NCBI GenBank assembly: GCA_002401285.1
Contig: NVSQ01000005.1
Span: 79,008 to 90,695, forward strand
From: SAR202 cluster bacterium
GTDB taxonomy: Bacteria > Chloroflexota > Dehalococcoidia > UBA3495
Length of the DNA stretch: 11,688 nt
Direction: 5' to 3'
Shown: positions 5,824-11,688 of the stretch, piece by piece
How positions within the stretch are numbered: the first letter of the stretch is position 1
How the letters are laid out: each line of letters opens with the position of its first letter
Position numbers and translations under genes: made by a program
Notes under the pieces: model-generated
The model's input: the letters and a program-made list of their open reading frames with translations, nothing else
Database searches by the model: none
What the model was told of the DNA's origin: nothing

Positions 5824-7110
5824 CTAGAACCACCCGATCTCGGAATTGCCGATCCTTATTGTATCGCCCGCCTCTATTCCCGCATCCTCCAACATTCTGG
5901 CCACACCATTCTTGTTCATCTGGTCCCATAGCTGCAATAAGACGCGCCTATCCCTGGTATCGGCCATGCCGACCAGCCGCTCCAATTCCTGGGCTTGCAC
6001 AACGAATACTCCATCTTCTCGACTGACTCGGATCGGGGTCCTCTTGCTTTGCCCCCACTTCACCGGTTCCGGCACGATCTCTTGTTCTGCAGCCTCTTTG
6101 GCCGTCGCCGCAAGCAACTCCACAACCTTTCCCAAGACCTCGTTCACTCCCTCTCCGGTTACAGCCGACATGAACAACACATCCAAGTCGTCTATTCCAT
6201 CCTCTTTGGCCCGTTGGCGTATCGAGTCAGCAATCTCGTCCTGCAGTTCTTTCACGTCGGTGAGATCCATCTTGTTGACGACGACGACCTGGGGTTTTTC
6301 CGCTAGTTTCTCACTAAACTGGCGCAGTTCATTATTGAGCATCTGGTATTGCCGGCCAGGATCTTCGGCCAATCCATCGACTACATGGATATAAACCCTA
6401 GCCCTTTCAGCATGCCTCAGAAATTGGTGCCCCAATCCCACCCCGCTATGTGCCCCTTCCAATAATCCAGGAACTTCCATCATGACGAAATCTTGCCCAT
6501 GGGCGCTTACCACGCCCAACACCGGTTCGACTGTCGTGAACGGATACTCGGCGACTTTGGGTTTTGCTCTGGAACACCGGGAGATCAATGTCGACTTGCC
6601 CGCGTTAGGACATGCCAAAAGCCCCACATCCGCCAGCAGCTTCAACTCGAGAAATAGGATTTCCCGGTCCCCGCGTTCACCATTTTGGGCCAACAACGGT
6701 TCTTGGTTGGTCGGCGATACAAAGCGAGTGTTCCCCCAACCGCCCCGTCCCCCCTGAGCGACCATTACTGGAGATGTATCACAGATATCCGCCAACAAGA
6801 ACCTCTCCCCGTCCTCATCTTCTTTCCAGATCAACGTTCCCATTGGCACGCGGATGATCTGGTCCTGACCATTCCGTCCCGTACGGTCTTTACCACGTCC
6901 ATGGCCACCCCGTTCTACGTAGATAGTACTCGTGAACTTCAGGTGTAGCAGGGTATTAAACGAAGAGTCGCCGCTGATGTACGCACTGCCACCGCCACCC
7001 CCATCGCCACCATTCGGGCCTCCGTTAGGGCGGTACTTTTCACGCAGAAAGCTGATACAACCGTTTCCGCCACTACCGGCGTGAATATTTAGTCTAACTG
7101 TATCAATCAA
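5824..7110 (-). CDS. obgE: Obg family GTPase
   Basis: This 428-residue protein starts at TTG (complement of 7108-7110). A stop lies three codons upstream in frame and no ATG or GTG is available, so the TTG is forced. The domains are the glycine-rich Obg fold (1-158, for example GSGGNGCISF and GGPNGGDGGGGG), the G domain (about 159-340) and a C-terminal OCT domain (about 355-428). G-domain motifs are G1 CPNAGKST (167-174), switch I with YPFTT (189-193), G3 EVPG (212-215), G4 NKMD (279-282) and G5 SAV (315-317). G3 has Glu where nearly all Obg proteins have Asp. Obg binds the 50S subunit and acts in ribosome assembly and stress control. It heads the obg-nadD-pyrE operon, with a weak ribosome site (AGGT) and a likely leader of about 200 nt. 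Confidence 0.95.
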   Translation of the reverse strand: MIDTVRLNIHAGSGGNGCISFLREKYRPNGGPNGGDGGGGGSAYISGDSSFNTLLHLKFTSTIYVERGGHGRGKDRTGRNGQDQIIRVPMGTLIWKEDEDGERFLLADICDTSPVMVAQGGRGGWGNTRFVSPTNQEPLLAQNGERGDREILFLELKLLADVGLLACPNAGKSTLISRCSRAKPKVAEYPFTTVEPVLGVVSAHGQDFVMMEVPGLLEGAHSGVGLGHQFLRHAERARVYIHVVDGLAEDPGRQYQMLNNELRQFSEKLAEKPQVVVVNKMDLTDVKELQDEIADSIRQRAKEDGIDDLDVLFMSAVTGEGVNEVLGKVVELLAATAKEAAEQEIVPEPVKWGQSKRTPIRVSREDGVFVVQAQELERLVGMADTRDRRVLLQLWDQMNKNGVARMLEDAGIEAGDTIRIGNSEIGWF

Positions 7111-7142
7111 ATGGACCTAACCTATAGAGTAATAATAATAGC

Positions 7143-7265
7143 GTTGACAGTGTGGAGAACTTGGGTGAAGGGTGCGAGTTTGTAGGTGGCTCTTGTTATT
7201 TTAACATGGCGTAGATATTTCGGAGAGTGGAGTACTTGGCGCCAGGAGTTGACAGAGTTGGGAAT
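7143..7265 (+). repeat. degenerate direct repeat with GTTGACAG core
   Basis: GTTGACAGTGTGGAGAAC at 7143-7160 and GTTGACAGAGTTGGGAAT at 7248-7265 agree at about 14 of 18 positions, starts 105 bp apart (about ten helical turns). They may be binding sites for a regulator of the divergent genes, or the -35-like core may be coincidence. Confidence 0.3.
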
Positions 7266-7278
7266 AAGTTGGTATGTG
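7249..7278 (+). promoter_or_regulatory. possible promoter for the PD40 lipoprotein gene
   Basis: TTGACA (7249-7254) and TATGTG (7273-7278) are 18 bp apart on the + strand. The -35 box is perfect but the -10 box is weak, and the predicted leader would be about 245 nt. It faces the obg promoter, with the two overlapping by geometry, so the transcripts would cross. Confidence 0.3.
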
Positions 7279-7315
7279 TGCACGGCCTTGAAGACGTTCG
7301 TATTGAGGAGGACCA

Positions 7316-7344
7316 GTAATACATGCCGAACTGGAAATTGTCAA
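7316..7344 (-). promoter_or_regulatory. strong sigma70-type promoter for obg-nadD-pyrE
   Basis: On the minus strand TTGACA (7339-7344) is followed after exactly 17 bp by TATTAC (7316-7321). The -35 box is perfect and the -10 box matches at four of six positions. Transcription would start near 7308 and give obg a leader of about 200 nt. The -35 box sits inside the small inverted repeat TTGTCAACAA (7338-7347, TTGT-2-ACAA), a possible operator half-site pair. Confidence 0.6.
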
Positions 7345-7527
7345 CAAGTAAATGTCAGTTATCCACTGGGGATTCGAGTTGAGGCTGGCGTATTAGAAGC
7401 CGCGGAAGCATGCCAATATCGGCGTTGCGGGGGGGAAAGGCGGGTGGTATCCTGAGGCGGCTAAGATGAGGCGGAGCGGCTGCGGGGAAATAGTGAAGGT
7501 TGGGGAGATACCGTCTAAGAGAAGGTA

Positions 7528-8904
7528 ATGGACTTGGATCGGGTCTCCTACAGCGGGAAGAAAACCGGCGGCTGGGTAATTATACTTTCGTTATTGACGC
7601 TGGCTCTCGCTTGTAATGGGACCAGCGAACCGGTCGAAGAACAACTTGATAAAGTGGTGGAGCCTGGGATCGTCGAGCAAGGAGAGAGCGAAGAGGTGGC
7701 CGTAGACCGGATTGCTTTCATGACAACGGACGGTGAACTGTTCCTGGTGAACCCCGACGGTTCTGAGCAACTAAAGCTTGCGGGAGACACCCAGGTGCAG
7801 GGAGGTCCTTTAGGCGCGGTGATGGCTCAGCCACGCGGCGTGAATTTCTTCTACTCCTGGCCGACGTGGTCGCCCGATGGGAAAAAACTGGCGGCTTCTT
7901 TGATGGAGGTAACCGATGGACAGCCCGAGATATCTGTCCAAGTTATAGATGCGGCGACAGGAGCGGCCACTACCGTATTTCGGAACGAAGTCCCCGGCTT
8001 GGTGGCTGAGAATGCGCCCCATTACCTTTATTGGTCGCCTGATAGCCGGACTTTGGCAGTGCTAGCCAGTACTCCACAAGGATTAACCCTATTCGCCGCC
8101 GACACGGAATCATTGACCGATCCAACGGTGATCGAGTCAGGAGCGCCCCTGTACTTCCATTGGGGAGCGGACGGCCAATCGATGCTGTTGCACGTGGCCG
8201 ATGAGCTTAAATTTTTGACCCGGCCTTTCGGTGCTTCATCGGGTCAGCCTATCGACGCCGATCCGGGGTTTCGCGTGCCGGCCCTGTCCCCCGACGGCAG
8301 ATATATGGCTTATATGGGAACTGGTGCGACCTCGGGGTCATTGCTGATCGCCGAGACGGGCGCTACCGGTACCGCCAGAAATGCACTTGACATCGGTTCC
8401 AGGGCAGCTTTCGCTTGGTCTCCTCAAGGTGGAGACTTGGCGGTGGCGGACCAACAGAACGACAATGCGCCCACCTTTAATAGGCTGAGGGTTGTCCCCG
8501 GTGATAGTGGTTCGATCAAGACCGTGGCGGAGGGCCGCATCATTGCGTTCTATTGGTCGCCCAATGGGGAGATGCTTGCCTGGGTGGGACTGGATGGCGG
8601 TAACAGGGAGTTCGTTTGGTGGGCCGCAACCGTCGAAGGAGGCGAGGCCCGGGAACTGCTGCGCGCTCAACCATCAAACGACATGCTGGTCACGCTGAGC
8701 TTTTTTGATCAATACGCTTATTCCCACTCCCCCTGGTCTCCCGACAGCTCTCGTCTGGTCTTGGCGATCGTCCCGAACCGGTCTAGAGAGGGCCGAAACG
8801 GTTCTACGCCGCCGGGGCCCAGGATATTCGTCGTCGAAGCCAGCGGGTCTTCCGAGCCGGTGGAGGTTGGAGCTGGGTCGCTGGCTTTTTGGTCGTGGAA
8901 TTAG
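7528..8904 (+). CDS. PD40/TolB-like beta-propeller lipoprotein
   Basis: This 458-residue protein has an N-terminal hydrophobic stretch (16-28) ending in LTLALAC with Cys29, a lipoprotein signal peptide though with a loose lipobox (A-L-A-C). A short acidic Ser/Glu linker (about 30-60) follows. The rest contains at least seven propeller blades marked by W-S-P-D-G/S-x-x-x-A motifs (SWPTWSPDGKKLAAS, YWSPDSRTLAV, ALSPDGRYMAY, AWSPQGGDLAV, FYWSPNGEMLAWV, SPWSPDSSRLVLA), plus FMTTDGELFLVNPDG. Such PD40 proteins bind partners or ligands on the outer face of the membrane and rarely have catalytic activity. ATG 7528 is only two bases from GAAGG (7521-7525); the in-frame TTG at 7534 is better spaced and may be the true start. 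An LprG-like lipoprotein and an MFS exporter follow on the same strand. Confidence 0.85.
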   Translation: MDLDRVSYSGKKTGGWVIILSLLTLALACNGTSEPVEEQLDKVVEPGIVEQGESEEVAVDRIAFMTTDGELFLVNPDGSEQLKLAGDTQVQGGPLGAVMAQPRGVNFFYSWPTWSPDGKKLAASLMEVTDGQPEISVQVIDAATGAATTVFRNEVPGLVAENAPHYLYWSPDSRTLAVLASTPQGLTLFAADTESLTDPTVIESGAPLYFHWGADGQSMLLHVADELKFLTRPFGASSGQPIDADPGFRVPALSPDGRYMAYMGTGATSGSLLIAETGATGTARNALDIGSRAAFAWSPQGGDLAVADQQNDNAPTFNRLRVVPGDSGSIKTVAEGRIIAFYWSPNGEMLAWVGLDGGNREFVWWAATVEGGEARELLRAQPSNDMLVTLSFFDQYAYSHSPWSPDSSRLVLAIVPNRSREGRNGSTPPGPRIFVVEASGSSEPVEVGAGSLAFWSWN

Positions 8905-9697
8905 GCGGCGGGCCGGACAATCTTCCCTTTCGCCCGGATACCACTTTAGGTCCGGACGCCGCTGCCCTAGGAGAACGAGGTTCCACGTTCTGCTTGGCTT
9001 GTTGGCGGCCCTGGTGCTGTCATTTGCGGCAGGGTGTGGATCGGCTCCAACTCCCATCCCCACGCCAACGCTTGAACCGCCGCCGGATCCGAAAGCAACC
9101 CTGGCCCTTGCCGTGGCCAACCTGCTCTCGCTAAACTCGGTGGCCTTCACGTTAGAGCACCAGATAGGTAGCACGCAGCTGCTGCCCGGTTTGGTCATGA
9201 AGAAAGCCACGGGGGAGGTGGATATTCCCGACCGGCTACGCCTGACGGTGGAGGCGGAGGTAACGGCCCCCCGCACTTTTGTGGAGATCAACGTTATCAT
9301 CATTGGGCAAGAGGCATATATGACCGATCTCTTCACCGGGCAGTGGCGTATGGTGCCTCCGGAATCTCTGCCGGTGAATTTCTTGGACTTCGGGCAAACT
9401 TTGGCGAGCATAGTGGAAGCTGTCACTGATCCTGCTTTGTCGGGCGTTGAAGAATCGGGAGGCCGGCAATACCAACGTATCACCGGTCTGGTGCGTTCTG
9501 AAGCCCTGGCATCGTTGGTGCCGGGCGCGGCGGAGGGCCTTGAGGTCAAGTTGGAATTGTTTGTGGACCGCGCAGACGGCCTGCTGCGCCGGGTGGTCAT
9601 CACCGGCCCAGTGGTTAACGGTGACGTGCCGGAAACCGTAAGGTTGCTTTCCATTGACGATGTTAACGTGCCGGTAGACATAGCTCCGCCGGAATAG
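8867..9697 (+). CDS. LppX/LprAFG-like lipoprotein (start unresolved)
   Basis: The conserved part is clear. A hydrophobic segment LLAALVLSFAAGC ends in a lipobox Cys (codon 9035-9037), then a Pro/Thr-rich linker, then about 205 residues resembling the mycobacterial LppX/LprA/LprF/LprG family (VAFTLEH, GEVDIPDRLRLTVEAEV, GQEAYMTDLFTGQWRMVP, VKLELFVDRADGLLRRVVI). These proteins have a half-barrel fold with a lipid-binding cavity and pass lipids across the cell envelope. The start is a problem. No ATG, GTG or TTG lies in frame between TTG 8867 and TTG 8999, and 8999 would leave a signal peptide too short and without positive charge. TTG 8867 is used because it keeps the Arg-rich segment before the hydrophobic core, although GGAGG directly abuts it. 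A rare start (CTG 8990 or ATT 8900) or a frameshift is possible. The MFS gene follows after 4 bp. Confidence 0.75.
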   Translation: MELGRWLFGRGIRRRAGQSSLSPGYHFRSGRRCPRRTRFHVLLGLLAALVLSFAAGCGSAPTPIPTPTLEPPPDPKATLALAVANLLSLNSVAFTLEHQIGSTQLLPGLVMKKATGEVDIPDRLRLTVEAEVTAPRTFVEINVIIIGQEAYMTDLFTGQWRMVPPESLPVNFLDFGQTLASIVEAVTDPALSGVEESGGRQYQRITGLVRSEALASLVPGAAEGLEVKLELFVDRADGLLRRVVITGPVVNGDVPETVRLLSIDDVNVPVDIAPPE

Positions 9698-9701
9698 CCT
9701 G

Positions 9702-11192
9702 ATGGGCTCGATGATTGGACCATCTCGCACTTTGCCGGCGCCCATGATCCTCACCGTTGTGGGGTTGGGCGCCTTCGTTACCGCCTTGGATCAAACGGTG
9801 GTGGTTACGGCCCTGCCCAGTCTGATGCTGGATCTGAAGATATCTTTAACCCAACTGGACCGGGCGTCCTGGATCATCACCGCCTACTTGTTGGGCTACA
9901 CGGCCGCGATGCCGGTGATAGGCCGCCTGGCCGATGTCTACGGCTATACCCGAGTCTATCAAGTCTCCTTAGTGGTGTTCGTCATAGGCACCAGCCTGGT
10001 GGCCGTATCTCAAAGCCTGGAGTGGATGGTCGCCGCCCGGGTGATACAGGCCGTGGGCGGTGGGGCAACCGTGCCGATCGGGTTGGCCATCGCGGGCAGC
10101 GCCCTTCCCCGGAAGCAATGGGGGTTGGCCTTGGGCATCGTGGCGGGCGCGGCGGAGGCCGGCTCCATGCTGGGCCCGGCCTATGGCGGGGCCATCATCG
10201 AGCTGGCCAACTGGCGTTGGATATTCTGGCTGAACGTCCCCCAGAGCGCGGTACTGTTCCTGGCCCTGTTCTGGCTGCCCAACCAACCGAACCGGCAGAA
10301 TAGGATAGATTACTTGGGCAGCGCCCTGCTGGTGGCGGCCCTGCTTCTCGTGTCGTTAGGGCTGTCCAGGAGCAGCCTGTTCACGCTTTCGTCGCCGCTT
10401 CCCTTCGTCTTGGGGGCCGCCGGACTGGCTTTGGCGGGGTTACTGCTTGCGGTGGAGCGCCGGACGGAGCAACCCTTGCTCGCGCCCGCCCTATTCCGCG
10501 CGACGTCGTTTCTGGCGGCCAACGGAGCCCAACTATTGGTCGGCGTCTCCCTGATCATCGCCATGGTGACTGTGCCTCTGATGGCCAACACCGTCATGGG
10601 GAAAACGCCGCTGACCGGCGCCATGTGGTTGCTGAGAATCACTGGAGCCATCCCCTTGGGGGCGGTGGTTGGCGGTTTGGTGTTGAGCCGGGTGGGAATC
10701 AGGCCGGTTATGGTAGCCGGGCTAGGGCTGACGGCCCTTGGATTGTTCCTGGTCAGCGGTTGGGAACTGGACGTGGGAGAGCCTCAGTTGACGCTGCACC
10801 TGGCTGTTGCCGGATTGGGATTTGGGCTGGTGATCTCGCCGATAATGACGCAGGCCCTTACCTCCGTGTCCGACGACTACCGGGCCACCGCCGCTTCGCT
10901 GGTGGTAGTTGCCCGCATGTTGGGGATGACGCTGGGCCTGGCGGCGTTGTCCGCCTGGGGAGTGGAGCATTTCCAGACACTTATGTCCGAATTGGAGTTT
11001 CCGCTGCCGCAACCCGGGGAGAGCGCCGAGGAGGTTCAAACCCGGCTGGCTGAGTACAGCGCGGGCCTGAACGCCGTTGGACTGTCCCTATTCCACAATT
11101 TTCTAAGGGTTGCCGCGGGCGTTGCGCTGGTGGCTATTCTCCCCGCTCTGGCAATGGGGACCGGCCTCGGTAGGTCTGGAAAGAGCGACTGA
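9702..11192 (+). CDS. MFS transporter, DHA2 (14-helix) family
   Basis: This 496-residue, highly hydrophobic protein has a length right for the 14-helix DHA2 drug/lipid exporters (EmrB/QacA/P55 type). Residues 29-39 (LDQTVVVTALP) are the DHA2 D1 motif in helix 1. GRLADVYGYTR (74-84) is motif A between helices 2 and 3. The stretch ending GSMLGPAYGG (about 149-163) is antiporter motif C in helix 5, which suggests proton-coupled export. ATG 9702 lies 4 bp after the stop of the LprG-like gene and has no good ribosome site, so translation is probably coupled. ATG 9711 is an alternative start. The lipoprotein-MFS pairing resembles mycobacterial lprG-Rv1410c, which exports triacylglycerides and lipoglycans; a similar role here is inference. 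The gene ends with TGA. Confidence 0.9.
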   Translation: MGSMIGPSRTLPAPMILTVVGLGAFVTALDQTVVVTALPSLMLDLKISLTQLDRASWIITAYLLGYTAAMPVIGRLADVYGYTRVYQVSLVVFVIGTSLVAVSQSLEWMVAARVIQAVGGGATVPIGLAIAGSALPRKQWGLALGIVAGAAEAGSMLGPAYGGAIIELANWRWIFWLNVPQSAVLFLALFWLPNQPNRQNRIDYLGSALLVAALLLVSLGLSRSSLFTLSSPLPFVLGAAGLALAGLLLAVERRTEQPLLAPALFRATSFLAANGAQLLVGVSLIIAMVTVPLMANTVMGKTPLTGAMWLLRITGAIPLGAVVGGLVLSRVGIRPVMVAGLGLTALGLFLVSGWELDVGEPQLTLHLAVAGLGFGLVISPIMTQALTSVSDDYRATAASLVVVARMLGMTLGLAALSAWGVEHFQTLMSELEFPLPQPGESAEEVQTRLAEYSAGLNAVGLSLFHNFLRVAAGVALVAILPALAMGTGLGRSGKSD

Positions 11193-11263
11193 CGAGCTAA
11201 AGCCTTTGGTCGTTACACGGGCGCAAATCGGGACTGCCTGGCGTGGCCACGGGTATTTGGGTG

Positions 11264-11291
11264 TTGACGCCGCCGCTTATTCTAGTATAGG
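11264..11291 (+). promoter_or_regulatory. probable promoter for the repeat-linker lipoprotein gene
   Basis: TTGACG (11264-11269) and TATAGG (11286-11291) are 16 bp apart, 43 bp before the GTG start. The boxes match consensus at five and four of six positions. No terminator for the MFS gene was seen in 11193-11263. Confidence 0.5.
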
Positions 11292-11333
11292 GTAGTCGCT
11301 GCGTACCCAGCCGATGACATTGGAGGCGACCAC

Positions 11334-11688
11334 GTGTTTATTCACCATTTTCTGACCAAGAAAGCAATTCTTCTGATCTTCGCGCTTACCCTTTTTGCGG
11401 TGGTTGCGGCGTGTGGCGGGAGCGATCAGGCTGTCAGACAAGTTGAAGTTATCAAAGAGGTACCTGTAGAGAAGATAGTCATCAAAGAGGTCATCAAAGA
11501 GGTACCTGTAGTAAAGATCGTCAAGCAAGAGGTAATCAAAGAGGTACCCGTAGAAAAGCAGGTTATCAAAGAAGTTCCGGTAGAGGTCATAAAAGAGGTA
11601 ATCGTAGAGAGAATCGTAGAAGTCCAGATAGCACCGCCGGTCAAGGACAAAAGAGAAATCGTTTTTGGTGGGTTGGACTGGGACAGCG
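11334..11688 (+). CDS. lipoprotein with VIKEVPV-repeat linker, probable ABC substrate-binding protein (partial)
   Basis: GTG 11334 lies seven bases after GGAGG (11322-11326), and the frame stays open to the window edge (118 residues seen). Residues 1-27 are a lipoprotein signal peptide: two lysines at 9-10, a hydrophobic core, then FAVVAAC with Cys27. Residues about 34-99 are a low-complexity linker of repeated VIKEVPV units alternating with short Glu/Lys/Val stretches and free of aromatics. It then changes abruptly to REIVFGGLDWDS, which resembles the first strand of glycine-betaine/choline (OpuAC-type) substrate-binding domains. The likely role is a membrane-anchored solute-binding protein held off the membrane by the charged Val-rich linker. 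The binding-domain assignment rests on about ten residues, so the solute is unproven. Confidence 0.75.
   Translation, partial: MFIHHFLTKKAILLIFALTLFAVVAACGGSDQAVRQVEVIKEVPVEKIVIKEVIKEVPVVKIVKQEVIKEVPVEKQVIKEVPVEVIKEVIVERIVEVQIAPPVKDKREIVFGGLDWDS
11448..11630 (+). repeat. in-frame repeat encoding VIKEVPV units
   Basis: The DNA repeats ATCAAAGAGGTACCTGTA-like units within the lipoprotein gene. The encoded VIKEVPV begins at residues 39, 53, 67 and 77, with a variant VIKEVIV at 85, so the spacings are 14, 14, 10 and 8 residues. The copies differ at third codon positions (CCT, CCC, CCG; GAG, GAA), so they are not a very recent expansion. Confidence 0.8.

Larger units (their letters stand above)
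7111..7527. other. 417-bp divergent intergenic region without a convincing gene
   Basis: This stretch separates the leftward obg operon from the rightward lipoprotein gene. It holds a strong leftward promoter, a possible rightward promoter, and a degenerate direct repeat (GTTGACAG box, 7143 and 7248). The half nearest the lipoprotein gene (about 7366-7527) is strongly G- and purine-rich on the + strand, including a run of seven G around 7429-7435. A GTG-started frame at 7186-7455 has no ribosome site and unusual composition and is not accepted as a gene. No tRNA or known RNA was recognised. Confidence 0.6.

Noticed and set aside
7151..7367. Near-consensus DnaA boxes (TGTGGAGAA at 7151, TTATCCACT at 7359) as a possible replication origin
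   Set aside because: Only two imperfect boxes, no dnaA/dnaN nearby and no clear AT-rich unwinding tract.
7368..7385. GATTCGAGTT resembling a tRNA T-loop
   Set aside because: The flanking bases do not form the T-stem and no acceptor or anticodon arm can be drawn.
7186..7455. 89-codon frame in the divergent intergenic region
   Set aside because: GTG start without a ribosome site, odd Trp/Cys/Arg-rich composition, no recognisable motif, and it crosses both promoters.
8674..9723. 349-codon minus-strand frame opposite the lipoprotein genes
   Set aside because: Ser/Thr/Arg-rich antisense shadow; the plus strand carries a signal peptide and a recognisable LppX-type domain.
11236..11262. GTGGCCAC palindrome after the MFS gene as a terminator
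   Set aside because: The stem is too short and is not followed by a T tract.
11448..11630. Repeats that could be mistaken for a CRISPR array or tandem satellite
   Set aside because: They stay in frame, encode VIKEVPV units, have no equal-length unique spacers, and sit inside a lipoprotein gene.
11277..11650. Asp/Tyr/Leu-rich and Thr/Ser-rich minus-strand frames at the right end
   Set aside because: They are antisense readings of the repeat linker and have no start signals.

Overview
The window most likely comes from a Chloroflexota bacterium, probably of the Dehalococcoidia/SAR202 type. This is inferred from gene content rather than from a marker gene: a BioD-like/DRTGG protein, PD40 and LppX/LprG-type lipoproteins, and a lipoprotein with a Val-Lys-Glu repeat linker, all in moderately GC-rich DNA. 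UGA is an ordinary stop here (it ends the pentapeptide gene and the transporter gene), which matters for the main finding.

Left arm (1-4590, all +): the end of a FAS1/MaoC-type dehydratase subunit overlaps a second hotdog dehydratase subunit. Next comes a small gene that conventional ORF calling misses or truncates. Frame 788-1087 starts at an ATG behind an AGGAGG ribosome site and reads through one in-frame TGA (842-844) to give a 99-residue SelW/Rdx-like protein with a C-x-x-U motif. It is a predicted selenoprotein, with stem-loops just after the UGA and a strong terminator behind the gene. A pentapeptide-repeat protein and a BioD-like/DRTGG protein follow as a pair. Then come an A-type Fe-S carrier (IscA/ErpA family) with its own good promoter and terminator, and a YgfZ/IBA57-type folate-binding protein, which together suggest an Fe-S assembly or repair module.

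Middle (4610-7110, all -): a compact obg-nadD-pyrE operon (Obg GTPase, NAD synthesis, pyrimidine synthesis) with GTG and TTG starts, converging on ygfZ. Its likely promoter lies about 200 bp upstream, in a 417-bp divergent intergenic region (7111-7527) that has no convincing gene.

Right arm (7528-11688, all +): a PD40 beta-propeller lipoprotein, an LppX/LprG-like lipoprotein whose start codon is unclear, and, 4 bp later, a 14-helix DHA2-type MFS transporter. The last two resemble the mycobacterial LprG-Rv1410c (P55) lipid-export pair. After a 141-bp gap with a promoter, the window ends inside a lipoprotein with a repetitive VIKEVPV linker that leads into what looks like an ABC substrate-binding domain.
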